From positions 806,001-870,000 of the forward strand of contig OW568865.1 of assembly GCA_938743325.2 (NCBI GenBank): a stretch of 64,000 bases of DNA. Direction: 5' to 3'. The DNA comes from Pycnococcus provasolii. Its lineage: Eukaryota > Chlorophyta > Pseudoscourfieldiophyceae > Pseudoscourfieldiales > Pycnococcaceae. Positions 39,301 through 48,272 of the stretch are shown here, in pieces; the first letter of the stretch is position 1, and each line of letters starts with the position of its first letter. The notes under the pieces were generated by a model, which worked only from the letters and a program-made list of their open reading frames with translations, was not told where the DNA came from and did not search any database. Made by a program: the position numbers and the translations under genes.

Positions 39301-39396
39301 ATGCTCTGGCCGCTGCTGCCGCAGTACCTGGTGCAGCTGCCGCTGCTGCTGCTCCTGCTCACGGAGCCGGCGACGGAAAATAACGTCAACAACCAT
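36373..39396 (-). CDS. membrane-anchored sulfotransferase-like protein with long C-terminal extension
   Basis: A 1007-residue protein. A ~110-residue low-complexity cytosolic tail (Gln, Gly, Trp runs) and one membrane segment (LIDRLITVVVLLVLSHLLRF, near 115-135) precede the catalytic part. The PAPS 5'-phosphosulfate loop reads FFHHIPKTAGT near residue 250. The 3'-phosphate motif LRPPRDSLLSYFGYF lies near residue 390. These fit Golgi carbohydrate sulfotransferases. The last ~450 residues have no recognisable domain and are unusual; they contain several Cys (for example HPLFCLQGECLVPC and CPGAPCDGD) and could be a lumenal binding module. The start ATG is supported by the TM position. Substrate is not determinable. 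Confidence 0.82.
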   Translation of the reverse strand: MVVDVIFRRRLREQEQQQRQLHQVLRQQRPEHLQDDRSSGSSRNTNGGGGGGRLWWWWRNAPAAAAPPGSPPQVTSAASFARGSRRSNRSLLFTKFFNWWCFPCTKVLRWYFRCTLIDRLITVVVLLVLSHLLRFYISRRTVEVKVLEQAAQLKREQHNRQRIDWKTHAYVAGGKSRFRQLLSYTSTIAVDTKRTSLPPAALVSSSDPINVLGVLSKETNRASRIASTLRTVNIEWRERLATPSCSVAFFHHIPKTAGTLVRSMLMRNVGADARAFPASVDLQAGGGTVLSAAAPFEYYYINVANGSSLQQSMPWLVLVNELMSQSEAHASTRRHPRILVELEYGGVSAISDDGYGDAEKHLLPFVRTLKHWHAKEHTGCTITLSTILRPPRDSLLSYFGYFVPHEETDSSATGHIPLAKHPYSLCGWVIPTDFMCRQLVGQGWDRAHAVTESDACAWQLRANQSRRSGGGGGSRHHPMHLLEAYDVVGTSDAVEAFLVLLADRVGLPYAMPAIGGKASNRGTFIAYAKLYLNIRPMLLSHGEKNDQLDKELEEVRAIDEWSKILLISSRSVKKGTLDTYQGTTWNFGTANHTDWVYAAITLLNTKETKTSNRPGTHLVFVTPSGTWMKVSADKMHRTKALHLLSTLRYRALLGTSQESTCQPSAIVARLRNRTTFDEKLVATARWQTRLLAQVASLHQQHPQGTPRAAIHYPPPALTLTNRLGKLHKAIRTGTEAQPHQTNTIPGRATGGLACVHCVPWGSRRRNFALRLDGIHRNLRGEILASPLDREKAALPKSVDLVLAGAGQGMEVSGAWFNTFFADMYVPDNDVLSMIRQIATSVNRSAKIDYQQKHNRTGDEEIERMRILKLQGERIPWTLVPQSVRIWYAIRRKATSGPLADEHQLAKLSAVYRNHPLFCLQGECLVPCFITCQLYVVPPRASPWQDRSHAEPQIVGVCPGAPCDGDDVHVIDGHFFGSYSDNLNQSPSSHHEIKKGNRKTSRWMNTVS

Positions 39397-39543
39397 TTTT
39401 TTTTGTGTCTGTCGACGGGTACCGACATACAGATTTCAGTAAGTACTAACCTTAGTGCTTATGTACCGGTGATGGCCTAGGTGGAGGGAGTGGAGGGTGG
39501 GTTTCGGGGTTTGAGGAAAAAAAAATATTATATTAACCTTAGT

Positions 39544-42288
39544 TTACACAATTTCAGAAGCGACGCGCTCGAGCAGGGCGGCGCTCTGCGCACACTGCTG
39601 CGCGCGACGGCGAGATACCACGGAGGAGGAGGAGGAGGAGGAGGAAGAAGAGATGTCGGCGCGGATGGAGGAAGCGAAGGAGAGCAGGCCATGGCGTAGC
39701 GCATCCAAGCATGATGAGGTGAGGTTGGGAGGAACGATGAACGAACAGGCACGCGTGCCAGCGGTGGCGTACGAGCACGATGCGGGGTCGCCGTATGGAA
39801 AGAGTGTCAAAAGCAGGTCGAGCAGCACCAGCGACGTGGGCAACGACGACAATGCAGCCGCCTCGTCGATGCGCTGATCCTCCGTCGATCCGTCGGCGGC
39901 CAGCGCGACGTGAGCCTCACGTGTGCCCGTCACGGCGCTCAGTAGCATCGCGCCTTTCGCTCTGCACGCCGGGTCTGCACTGCGCTGATCAAACAGACGG
40001 CCGCAGAGAGGTGCAAGCACGACACGAACGAACTCGCGGACAGCACTGTCGCACATGTCATCGGCTGCGTCGCAAGCCTCGAGCGAAGCCCGCAGCCACG
40101 CAGGACTCTCGAAATCAGGAGCAGTCACCAAGCCGGCCCCTTCCTTGTGCGAAAGTAGCGTCGCGATCGCCTGCTGAACAAATGCAGGTGTCAGCGTACG
40201 ATCTGACAGGCTGGTTGACAGCGCATCGAGTGCGAGCGTGCGAGCACCCGAGTCACCTCCTAAGGGCCTACGTAGCAGAAATGTGAGCGAGGCGGCGGGA
40301 TTAGGCAGGCAACGTGTGATGGCTCGCACGTCAAGTCTTGCACGGTATGCGCATCCGACGTCCACATCCACGACAATGTCCGGGGAAGCTAGCACGACAC
40401 CTCGATCAGGGCTGAATGGCAGCAAAGAAGCGTCCTTGTCGTCGTCGCCGTGGTCGTGGTTGTCGTCTGCGACGACGCGGGGAGGCAGAGGAGGCGCCAG
40501 CGGAAGCACAGCATCGTTGCGCGACGCACGCCTAGCGACGGCTTGGGCAGAGTCGACGTCGAAGAGAAGGCTCAGGCCTGCGGCTGGACTGTGCACCGCG
40601 ACGACGTTATCCAGCTCCATGACTGCCAGTTGTGCCCACATGTCAGCCGCGAGGTCGACACGCAATCTCGCGAGGGGCAGCGACGTATCGGCGTAGATGC
40701 GCATCAGAGCGACGCTCGCACTCAGCGGGTCGTGAACCGCGAGCACGATTTTTGAGCGCAGCGTGAGAAGATTCACACCACCACTCGCACCATTTCCGAT
40801 CGCCAAAGATGACCCCGCTTCGTCGTTTGGCGTCTTGCGGTCGCGTGCACCGGCGATGGGTGCTGTGAAGCGCTCGACACGACTTGCCTCGAACGAAGAC
40901 GAGGTTGGATCCTTCGCACTCGTCGATAGAATTTGCCAGCCTGTGAAAGAGGCGCCCGCCGGACCTCCCCCGACCAGGCAGCACTTCGTCTCATGCGTGT
41001 GCACGAACCTCCAGGCACCACCTCGCAGAGTTTGCACGGAATTTTTTGATGATGGCGATGTGGGTGCAAATCCGTGTTGCAGAACGCGTATGGGCTGGTG
41101 CTTGAGAAGTCGACTGTCTTCCTCTGTTGTGGTGATGGCGTACACGACGACGCCTGCATATCGATATCCCACGGCAAGCTGGTTGTTGCCGAGCCATACG
41201 ATTCCCGTGGCATCGTCGCAGGCGTCAAACTCGAGCGTGATGTTTGACGTTTCTTGGCGTAGGCGCGAGGAGGGTGATCGGTGTTCTGTAGACGTGCTGT
41301 TTGCCGAGTGGAAGAGTGCCTTGAACGACGCCCACGGCGAAGACGACGACGGCGGCGACGATGTTTTGGTTGATGGAGAGGGTATCGTTGTCGTTGCTTG
41401 GTTGGTCGGCGTCGTGGAGGTGGGGGTGGAGGAGTTGCCGTTGACGCCTACTCTTCGCTGCTGTTGTTCGGCAGGAGAGGAGGAGACTTGTTGTTGAGCC
41501 GAATGGTCCGGAAAGAGCGCATTTTCCACCACGTCGTCGTCACTGTCTGCTGCTGCAGTAGGTACGACGTACGCGACGAGGCGTGCGGCACATAGCAAGC
41601 CTTCTTCGTCGAGTGGAAAGACGCGCCGACGGATGTACAGCGCGGCTGACAGTGATGTGTTGAAAGCCGCCTGGACGATCCTTGCGTCGTCGTAGGAAGT
41701 TGCTCGTGCGACTCGTTGCGCTTGTGACAGACGCACGGAACGATTGTTTCCAAGAGAGTCAAACGTCTTTAGCGTGGTTCTCGTCGCGACTGTTATGCTC
41801 ACGTACCGAGGCGTGTGGCGAGCGAGGTTCGCTGGTTGCGTGGAGACTGTGACGCTGTCGACTGTTAGTTCGCTTGGTTGTTCTTCACCAGGCTTTGCTG
41901 AGTCAAAGGACAAGGGCAAGCGCTGAAGCTGTACGTGATGCGATAGCAGGGAAGGTGATGGTTCAAGTTGCTGCTGCTGCTGCTCCCCCAAGGAGGATGA
42001 CAACGACGAGGATGCGGATGCGGAGAGAGAAATCGTCGTCGAAGAAGGAGGAGGTGCAACAAGTACTTGATTGTTGGAGGTGGTGGTGGTGGCGAGCAGA
42101 TGGGACGACGACAATGACGACGACAATGACGAATTCTCACCACCAGTACCACCAGTACCACCACCACCACCACCACCAGTACCACCACCAGTACCACCAG
42201 TACCACCAGCAGCACCAGTACCACCACCACCAGGCACCTGCGACGACGACGACATGGATGACGAAGCGAACGCACGCGGCGACATGCG
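39544..42288 (-). CDS. RMC1/Mic1-like protein (regulator of Mon1-Ccz1), tentative
   Basis: A 914-residue soluble protein. The first ~130 residues are low complexity (Gly/Thr repeats from (ACC)n DNA, then Ser and Gln runs). A beta-propeller-like region follows, with IVWLGNNQLAVGYRYAGVVV, a central AVHSPAAGLSLLFDV, and VVLASPDIVVDVDVGCAYRA leading into LDVRAITRCLPNPAASLTFLL. This order resembles the Mic1 region of RMC1/C18orf8, the third subunit of the Mon1-Ccz1 Rab7 exchange factor on late endosomes. The C-terminal part is helical and ends in a Ser run. The match rests on pattern, not on a signature motif, so I keep it tentative. The first ATG is at 42288 (MSPRAFASS); 42255 is also possible. 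Confidence 0.6.
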   Translation of the reverse strand, partial: RMSPRAFASSSMSSSSQVPGGGGTGAAGGTGGTGGGTGGGGGGGTGGTGGENSSLSSSLSSSHLLATTTTSNNQVLVAPPPSSTTISLSASASSSLSSSLGEQQQQQLEPSPSLLSHHVQLQRLPLSFDSAKPGEEQPSELTVDSVTVSTQPANLARHTPRYVSITVATRTTLKTFDSLGNNRSVRLSQAQRVARATSYDDARIVQAAFNTSLSAALYIRRRVFPLDEEGLLCAARLVAYVVPTAAADSDDDVVENALFPDHSAQQQVSSSPAEQQQRRVGVNGNSSTPTSTTPTNQATTTIPSPSTKTSSPPSSSSPWASFKALFHSANSTSTEHRSPSSRLRQETSNITLEFDACDDATGIVWLGNNQLAVGYRYAGVVVYAITTTEEDSRLLKHQPIRVLQHGFAPTSPSSKNSVQTLRGGAWRFVHTHETKCCLVGGGPAGASFTGWQILSTSAKDPTSSSFEASRVERFTAPIAGARDRKTPNDEAGSSLAIGNGASGGVNLLTLRSKIVLAVHDPLSASVALMRIYADTSLPLARLRVDLAADMWAQLAVMELDNVVAVHSPAAGLSLLFDVDSAQAVARRASRNDAVLPLAPPLPPRVVADDNHDHGDDDKDASLLPFSPDRGVVLASPDIVVDVDVGCAYRARLDVRAITRCLPNPAASLTFLLRRPLGGDSGARTLALDALSTSLSDRTLTPAFVQQAIATLLSHKEGAGLVTAPDFESPAWLRASLEACDAADDMCDSAVREFVRVVLAPLCGRLFDQRSADPACRAKGAMLLSAVTGTREAHVALAADGSTEDQRIDEAAALSSLPTSLVLLDLLLTLFPYGDPASCSYATAGTRACSFIVPPNLTSSCLDALRHGLLSFASSIRADISSSSSSSSSSVVSRRRAQQCAQSAALLERVASEIV

Positions 42289-42349
42289 GAGGGCGAATGG
42301 CGGGACTCCCACTTCCCAAGCCCAGAGAAACGCCCGAGCCCGAGGGGGA

Positions 42350-42374
42350 TTAGGGAGATTAGGGTTAGGGTTAG
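42350..42374. promoter_or_regulatory. TTAGGG-type boxes in a divergent promoter
   Basis: TTAGGGAGATTAGGGTTAGG and neighbouring bases, 62 bp upstream of the RMC1-like ATG and 103 bp upstream of the plus-strand ATG at 42477. Confidence 0.5.
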
Positions 42375-42476
42375 CGAGCGCGACCTTTGTGTGTTTTTCG
42401 TGGTAGGAAGGTGGTAATTACAAAAACGATATTTATCAGCATCAGCATCTCCCGCCCACAACAACACAAAAACACG

Positions 42477-42899
42477 ATGGGATTCGACGACTCGCTGTTC
42501 GATGGGGACGTCGTTGAGAAAGTGTTCGCCGCGCTAAAATCAAAAGGTTCTCTCACCTACTACGTGTTGCTCAAATTCGAGCCCGCGATGACCAAGGAGG
42601 CTCTCGAGCGCTGCGAGGGGGAGAGCGTCCAGTACCACGGGTACAGCCTCGCCTACCACATGATCCTCCCGCTGATGAAGGTCTTCGGGGGACCTGCCGA
42701 TTTATTTCCAAACGATTGCGGCTTCGCTCGACTGAAGACTCGGGAGTTGGTGCTGACGCATCTGCTCAACTCGTTCGAAGCGGACACTCCCTCCGACTTT
42801 CTCGTGAGCGTGCGTGAGCAGATCGCGACCGCAAAGTCATTGCAGGAGGAAGCGCGGGAAGCAATTGCCGCATACAACCACCGCTCTACTGTAAACTAA
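42477..42899 (+). CDS. small orphan protein, 140 residues
   Basis: A compact soluble protein (MGFDDSLFDGD...) with regular codon use, mixed helices and no membrane or signal segment. The N-terminal Gly2 could be myristoylated, but the following residues (FDD) are not favourable. I recognise no family. Charged helices such as RELVLTHLLNSFEA and SVREQIATAKSLQEEAREAI suggest a small helical adaptor. The gene is divergent from the RMC1-like gene and its stop lies 23 bp from the stop of the acyltransferase. The frame is open upstream to 42387, but the ATG at 42477 follows an ACAACAC leader and fits best. Confidence 0.7.
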   Translation: MGFDDSLFDGDVVEKVFAALKSKGSLTYYVLLKFEPAMTKEALERCEGESVQYHGYSLAYHMILPLMKVFGGPADLFPNDCGFARLKTRELVLTHLLNSFEADTPSDFLVSVREQIATAKSLQEEAREAIAAYNHRSTVN

Positions 42900-42922
42900 C
42901 CAGCTACAAACCAGATCAGGAT

Positions 42923-44167
42923 TCATTCCGGAAACACGACGTTGTCGACGGTGCCGCCAAAAACACTCCCAAAGAAATCTGTCTCACGCAAACGGCGTCC
43001 CAGCATGAGCACAGCCGTCTCCGTGCGCGTCGCGCGGAAGACGATCGCTAGGCCGACGCAAGGCACCTCGCCGAGGTTTAGGAATGGCAGGTGCAACCTC
43101 TGCTCGCAGCGAGGCACGTCCAATGCCTGTGCAAATGTGGCCCAGTTGGTAATTACCGCGTACCTGGCCCGCACGAGGCTGAAGCCGGAGCGGAGAGGGC
43201 GCGGCGGATCGCGGCCGCAGCGCATGTACTTGCCCGGCGTGGAGAGGCTGCGGCGAATCTGCCCCGGCCTTAAGCAGTCCTCCTCTTGATAAAAGACGAC
43301 AAACTCGTAATTCCCAGCGTCCGCGTCGTCGATCCCAGGCATGCGGTTACGCAGATTGATTGCCATCTCCAGGAGCTGCGCCTTGGTAGCTTTTGCCCAG
43401 TCCACGGTGAGAATGTCGTTCGTGCTCACAAAGGCACTGTCTCTATCCTCCATCGCCGCGGACTTGGCAGCCTCAACTTTGGCTGGGTCCACGAGCCGGC
43501 ACTTGGCTTTCACTTTGCTGCCAAAAAGCATGGTAGCCACGCAGTTGAGGAAGAAACTCGCGGTGTAGTAGATGTTTCTCTCAACCTTACCTACGACCGC
43601 CGCCAAGCCCGTGCTAAAGCTCTCCTTGCGCACGGGGCTCAGCGACTTGATTTCCGCGGAAGCGGAGAGCATGTTGTAGATCTGGTAGTACGTGTACCCG
43701 TCGACGATGGTGTGACTGATGCTCACGACGAGCGCCCACTCGTTACCTTCATCTGGGATAATCGTCACTTTCGTCTGTAGTTCGTCCTTATTCACGGTCT
43801 TAACACCGCCCTTGACCTCGGCCGGCGAGCCTTTCAGCACCTTCTGAAGCGCGTCGTAGGAAACGCCCTGCACCTTGTACTGGCCCGGCCTCGCGACGTT
43901 GAATATCCCTTCGCGCATCGTCTTCGCCGTCGCGTCGAAGGTGAGTCGCATGCGCTTCTCGCCTCTGCCTCGCTCGAGCCGCCCCGCAAGCCACGGATTG
44001 GCCGCGACGACGGCGGCGACCCGCTCGCGCAGAACCGATACAGGCGCTGGGCCGCCCGTGAAGAAGGTGACGGTCGTCACGGCGCCGATGTGCGCCATCA
44101 TCGACGTCTCCTCCTCCAGGAGCGGAATCGAAGCATGGTGGCACTCGGCGTCGGGAGCGACCGCCAT
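42923..44167 (-). CDS. CoA-dependent acyltransferase, condensation/BAHD-like superfamily
   Basis: A 414-residue protein with the superfamily's catalytic HxxxDG motif in SISHTIVDGYTYY near residue 180. An N-terminal beta-strand/helix module (VTTVTFFTGGPAPV, VAANPWLAGRLERG) is typical of condensation, alcohol acetyltransferase and wax-synthase/DGAT-type folds. The DFGWG motif of plant BAHD enzymes is not visible; FFGSVFGGTVDNVVF occupies the C-terminus. It probably transfers an acyl group from CoA or a carrier to an alcohol or amine; the substrate is unknown. A hydrophobic stretch around residue 230 (YYTASFFLNCVATMLF) could be a membrane anchor. The ATG at 44167 is chosen; the longer open frame above it is leader-like. 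Confidence 0.8.
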   Translation of the reverse strand: MAVAPDAECHHASIPLLEEETSMMAHIGAVTTVTFFTGGPAPVSVLRERVAAVVAANPWLAGRLERGRGEKRMRLTFDATAKTMREGIFNVARPGQYKVQGVSYDALQKVLKGSPAEVKGGVKTVNKDELQTKVTIIPDEGNEWALVVSISHTIVDGYTYYQIYNMLSASAEIKSLSPVRKESFSTGLAAVVGKVERNIYYTASFFLNCVATMLFGSKVKAKCRLVDPAKVEAAKSAAMEDRDSAFVSTNDILTVDWAKATKAQLLEMAINLRNRMPGIDDADAGNYEFVVFYQEEDCLRPGQIRRSLSTPGKYMRCGRDPPRPLRSGFSLVRARYAVITNWATFAQALDVPRCEQRLHLPFLNLGEVPCVGLAIVFRATRTETAVLMLGRRLRETDFFGSVFGGTVDNVVFPE

Positions 44168-44867
44168 GAGAGGAGGTCGACTTGAGAGGGCCAAGGCCAG
44201 ACTTGGTTTGGTTTGGATTTGGATTTGGATTGTGCCAGACAAGCCTATCGTAGAGCGAATTTGTCGGAAACACCAGCAAGGCCGCAGGTTACAGACCACT
44301 GCAACTCCACTGCAGAGGACGGAGCCTCAGACAGACTGGCAGAGCAAACTGGGTAGGGATCCTCTCCTTGAATCATACAGAAATGAGAAATCTTTCGCAT
44401 GAGTGTGAGTTCTACCCTTAAGGGTAACCCCGAAATCAAACCCCGAACCCTCTTTTGGAAAAATGGAACCAGAACTGAAACCAGAACTGAAACCGAAACC
44501 AGAACAAAAAGGTCAGGGTTCTAGGTCAGGGGTTTGATAAAGGTCATGAATAAGGGTGCTAGGGTGGATCCCCCGATTTCCCACTAAACTAAATACAATC
44601 AAACTTCAGAACCAAACCAAAACGAAACAATCTACAAAGAGTCAAGAGATGATAGACCAGAGAGGGATCCCCAAAAACACCCTCAAAAACCTCCCCGAAT
44701 GGGGGGAAGGACCAAGTGGAAAAAAAGAGAAGAATAAACTCCCCGTGAATATAGGAGGGGATACCGGTTTGAGGTTATATAAGAGGCGCCGCCGCTTTGG
44801 CTTTGGTCCCTCCCTCCCCTCCTCCTCCCTCCGCCGACGCTGTTCTCCCATCACAACAGCTTTCGCC
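44168..44867. other. divergent promoter region of acyltransferase and RPS9
   Basis: No gene. It holds AACCCCGAAATCAAACCCCG at about 44427-44446, a short tandem of AACCAGAACTGA-type units at 44465-44505, GGGATCCC at 44664-44671 (about 200 bp before the RPS9 ATG) and a pyrimidine-rich leader at 44800-44860, as often seen before ribosomal protein genes. Confidence 0.55.
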
Positions 44868-45449
44868 ATGGCGAAAATACGCTTCTACCGAAACTACGGA
44901 AAGACGTTCAAAAAGCCGCGGCGTCCGTTCGAGAAGGAACGCCTCGACGCCGAGCTCAAGCTCGTCGGCGAGTTTGGACTACGCAACAAGCGCGAGCTCT
45001 GGCGCGTGCAGATGGCGCTCTCGAAGATCCGCAACGCCGCCCGTGAGCTGCTCACGCTCGACATGAAGGATCCGAAGCGCATCTTCGAGGGAACGGCCCT
45101 GATGCGCCGTATGCAGCGCTACGGACTGCTCTCGGAGGACCAGGACAAGCTCGACTTCGTGCTCGCGCTCACGCCCACGGAGTTCCTCGAGCGCCGCCTG
45201 CAGACTCTCGTCTTCAAGCTTGGACTGGCCAAGTCGATGCACCACGCGCGCGTGCTCATCAAGCAGCGCCACATCCGGGTGGGCAAGCAGATTGTCAACG
45301 TGCCTTCGTTCATGGTGAAGCTTGACTCGCAGAAGCACATCGACTTCACGCTCACATCGCCCTTCGGCGGAGGCCGCCCAGGACGCGTGAAGCGTCGCCG
45401 TCAGGCTGCAGCTGGAGGAGGCGGTGACGACGCAGAGGATGATGAATAG
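44868..45449 (+). CDS. RPS9: 40S ribosomal protein S9 (uS4)
   Basis: Small-subunit rRNA-binding protein needed for decoding accuracy. It has 193 residues, the normal eukaryotic length. Typical segments are [20 protein letters not shown] at the N-terminus, [16 protein letters not shown] in the middle and the S4 RNA-binding domain ([20 protein letters not shown] followed by [20 protein letters not shown]), ending in [14 protein letters not shown] and an acidic tail. Single exon with strong codon bias. The upstream region has a pyrimidine-rich tract and a GGGATCCC palindrome. Confidence 0.98.
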   Translation: MAKIRFYRNYGKTFKKPRRPFEKERLDAELKLVGEFGLRNKRELWRVQMALSKIRNAARELLTLDMKDPKRIFEGTALMRRMQRYGLLSEDQDKLDFVLALTPTEFLERRLQTLVFKLGLAKSMHHARVLIKQRHIRVGKQIVNVPSFMVKLDSQKHIDFTLTSPFGGGRPGRVKRRRQAAAGGGGDDAEDDE

Positions 45450-45598
45450 ATAGTTTCTAACTATTTTTGGGAACACCCTTTGTAACGACAAAGCTACCCA
45501 AAAGCTTTCCAAAAAGAACTCACAGAAGAAAATTGTTTTACAAAAGGAGCACCGTGTGTGTGTGTGTGCTTATGTACGAAACTCTTTCTAAGGAGGAG

Positions 45599-46489
45599 TT
45601 AGTACACAACCCTGACTTTGGGCAGCGTCGGAAGCCACGTCTCGACTCGAAGTACCCACCACTCGCCGAACAAACCGATAAGGCACAGTCGTTCACCCGT
45701 CATAGGCTGAGACACCGTTGCGACCAAGTAGACTCCAAAGTCGCGCAACTCGTCGACGCTGTAAAGAGCCGTCGCTGGGTTGTACGTTGCGGCTGCACGT
45801 CTCGCAGCTTCCACTCCCGAGCCAACGAATGTGCCAAGTCCAGGAAGCTGGAGTGGTTTTGCACACGCCAAGGCAGCCTGTTCTTGTCTTCTCCGTGCAA
45901 GAAAGGGACCGATGGACTCCGAGTTAGGCTTTGTGTAGTAGAGCAGCAGGAGTATGTTGATGACGTTGATAGCGACAGAGCTCATTCCGTCTCCAAACCA
46001 GAGCGCCGCACCTAACAGCATAAGACGCATCGCCTTTCTCAACGTCGAAGGCAGTGCTTTCGCGCGCTGCTCGATGTCGTCGTCCTCGCCGTTGTTGTTA
46101 TCGCCGTCCGTCGTCGTTGCTGGTGCCTCGGTAGCCGCTTCGCAGCTTAGCACGGGAGCGTGCGAAGACGACGACGACGACGACGTCAAAGCGGCGGCGG
46201 CAGCGGCGGCGGCTGTCGCAGCGCATGCGGCTGCACTTGCGCCAGCTCTCTGCTTTTGTGCTGCTGCGCTTGCCGCCCAAGCTGCATGCAAGGAAGCTCC
46301 CCACCAGCTCGATGGGGCTGGCGGTGCGGTTGGGACTCTGAGAGGTGGAGCGACAAGGTTCGCCGTCGAGGTTAGCCTGACAGGCGTAGCCACTGTTATC
46401 CTGTTGGCTGCTCCACTGGCGAGAGACGGCTTGCAGGTGGTGCACACCTTCGTCAAGCTCCGCAGCAGTGCGCGGTGCGTAGCGAGCAT
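45599..46489 (-). CDS. unrecognised protein with organelle-type leader and membrane segments
   Basis: 297 residues from MLATHRALLRSLTKVCT. The leader is rich in Arg, Leu, Ser and Thr and lacks acids, as in a mitochondrial presequence. Ala and Ser runs follow, then an acidic linker (NNNGEDDDIEQ). A hydrophobic region (LRKAMRLMLLGAALWFGD, then SSVAINVINILLLLYYT) is the likely membrane part. The C-terminal ~100 residues are soluble and end GEWWVLRVETWLPTLPKV. I recognise no family. Its stop faces that of RPS9 150 bp away. A TTAGGG-type array lies ~95 bp upstream of its ATG. Confidence 0.65.
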   Translation of the reverse strand: MLATHRALLRSLTKVCTTCKPSLASGAANRITVATPVRLTSTANLVAPPLRVPTAPPAPSSWWGASLHAAWAASAAAQKQRAGASAAACAATAAAAAAAALTSSSSSSSHAPVLSCEAATEAPATTTDGDNNNGEDDDIEQRAKALPSTLRKAMRLMLLGAALWFGDGMSSVAINVINILLLLYYTKPNSESIGPFLARRRQEQAALACAKPLQLPGLGTFVGSGVEAARRAAATYNPATALYSVDELRDFGVYLVATVSQPMTGERLCLIGLFGEWWVLRVETWLPTLPKVRVVY

Positions 46490-46581
46490 CGCCGGAGCGG
46501 CGCAAGGACGACCGACGTGCGGGGTGTGTGGGGGGGGGGAGGTGATGGGTGTGCTCTTCGGCAGGGGGGGAAACAAGAATT

Positions 46582-46599
46582 CTAACCCTAACCCTAACA
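46582..46599. promoter_or_regulatory. CTAACCC array upstream of the 46489 gene
   Basis: CTAACCCTAACCCTAACA, ending about 95 bp upstream of the ATG at 46489; same motif class as the arrays at 6917, 33634, 42350 and 60858. Confidence 0.5.
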
Positions 46600-46664
46600 C
46601 CCACAAGTTGGTCACATTTTGTTCGGTTGGGAATTTACACGGTCACGTACATATCACATCACAT

Positions 46665-48242
46665 TCACGACGAAGCTGCGGCGCCGCTTTCGTTCGCCCT
46701 CACAAGAGGAACAAGTTCGCTCGTCGTCGTCGTCGTCGTCGTCACCTCACCGTAAGGAACGCCAGCGAGCAGCATGAAAGCGCCGCAAGCGCATGCAGCC
46801 ATGGCGGCACCGGCGTACCCGCTCGCACATGCTGCCGCCTCCTCACCACCGCTGCCATCATGCGCCAGAACGGCGGTACCCACCGCGCCAGTCAGGAGAG
46901 GGCCGATGAAGACCCCTAGGTCAGAAAGCAGGCGCCAAACGCCGAGAAAGCTACCAGTGCGCGTGGCATCAGCCGGTGCGAGGTCTGTACCGAGAGTCAT
47001 CACAAGGCCTGATGAAAGGCCGTTCGCGATACCCGCGAGCGCCCCACCGGCGTACAGAAGCACGCACGCGGCGATGCGACGCGACGATGGCACGGGCAGC
47101 GACATCACGGAGAGCCCGACGACGAACAGCATCATGGATGCCATGCCAGATCGTGCACGACCGAGAGCACGGTCACGCGGCGTGATTGCTGTGGCGCCCG
47201 CTGCAGCCTTTGACCACCTCTTCGCGTCCATGATTCGCCCGCTGAGAGGCGAGCACATCAGATCTAGCAGACTGGAAAAGGCGACGACAATTCCAACCTC
47301 CCGAGCGGGCATCTTCGCGAAGCCTTGATGGGCAAGAATAGGAATCACATACTCACGTGAGGCTCTGACCGTCATCACCAGCGCACAAGCAAGCGCACTG
47401 AATGCAAGCCTTCGCTTCGGCACGCCATCGAGAACGCGGCGTGCAGCATCGTAAGGCCAACGGGCAACCGTCGCAAGTTTGGCAAGAAATGCTGACTTCG
47501 GTGTTGCCGTGGTGGTGGTGGTGGTGGTGGTGGCGTATGGTGTTGAAGGTAGCTGCGTGCATTCAGCACGTTTGTGAGCGAACATCAGTGTGAGCGGGGT
47601 GAGCGGAAGCGTGAGTGCGGCGGCAAGCGTGAACGCGGCGACCGTGCCATCACTGATTCCAAACGTGTGGAGCAGCTCACCACCAACAATCGGTCCCACA
47701 AACTGTCCGAACCTCGCGACGAGTCCGACGGTGGACAAAACCGTTCCTCTGTGTTCGTTCGGACACGTGCGCTTGACGTATGCCTGCTGACCAACCTGCC
47801 AAATCATGTAACTTCCTCCTGCAGCGAATCTCGATATCGTCAGCGTTTCAACTCCTCTCGCGTACGCGGCAGTAAGAGCGTAGCAGACAGCCGTCGCCAG
47901 CACGCCCATGCACATGGCTGTCCTATCCCCGCGCGGTATGAAGGAGGAGGACGACTCTGGCGTTGACGCAAACGACGCGAGGAATCCCGCGGGAACCGCG
48001 AAGAAGATGCCTCCGACGCCTCTGGTTCCGACGACGTTTCCGACGGCGTGCGGGGGTAGTTTGAGCGCGGCTGCTGCGTAGAGTGGCAGGACGGGCACGA
48101 GCATGCCTGACGCCATGAAGGTGAGGAACGTGGGCAGCAGCACGGGCAGCACGTAGCTGCGCAGTCTGTGTTCTCCCGTGTGCTGGTGCGACGTGGGCAC
48201 GCGGATGTCGGCCGCATCGGCGGAGGCGTCATCGGAGGGCAT
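46665..48242 (-). CDS. major facilitator superfamily transporter
   Basis: A 525-residue membrane transporter with about 12 predicted helices. The first helix pair reads LPVLLPTFLTFMASGMLVPV, then GGIFFAVPAGFLASF. The DRTAMCMGVLATAVCYALTA region corresponds to the MFS loop 2-3, and RFAAGGSYMIWQVGQQAYVK to helix 4-5. NEHRGTVLSTVGLVARFGQF resembles the motif typical of drug/metabolite antiporters. A central cytosolic loop has a Thr run. The substrate is unknown. It is divergent from the 2OG oxygenase at 48488 with 245 bp between start codons, so a shared promoter is likely. A broken copy of its 5' coding end lies at 49935-50092. Confidence 0.9.
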   Translation of the reverse strand: MPSDDASADAADIRVPTSHQHTGEHRLRSYVLPVLLPTFLTFMASGMLVPVLPLYAAAALKLPPHAVGNVVGTRGVGGIFFAVPAGFLASFASTPESSSSFIPRGDRTAMCMGVLATAVCYALTAAYARGVETLTISRFAAGGSYMIWQVGQQAYVKRTCPNEHRGTVLSTVGLVARFGQFVGPIVGGELLHTFGISDGTVAAFTLAAALTLPLTPLTLMFAHKRAECTQLPSTPYATTTTTTTTATPKSAFLAKLATVARWPYDAARRVLDGVPKRRLAFSALACALVMTVRASREYVIPILAHQGFAKMPAREVGIVVAFSSLLDLMCSPLSGRIMDAKRWSKAAAGATAITPRDRALGRARSGMASMMLFVVGLSVMSLPVPSSRRIAACVLLYAGGALAGIANGLSSGLVMTLGTDLAPADATRTGSFLGVWRLLSDLGVFIGPLLTGAVGTAVLAHDGSGGEEAAACASGYAGAAMAACACGAFMLLAGVPYGEVTTTTTTTSELVPLVRANESGAAASS

Positions 48243-48272
48243 GTCGGCAAAATGGCGTAACGTCTGGGTTCC

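Noticed and set aside
41865-42467. Val/Leu-rich and His/Tyr-rich frames near 42.1 kb
   Set aside because: Generated by (ACC)n repeat DNA that encodes the Gly/Thr tract of the RMC1-like gene.
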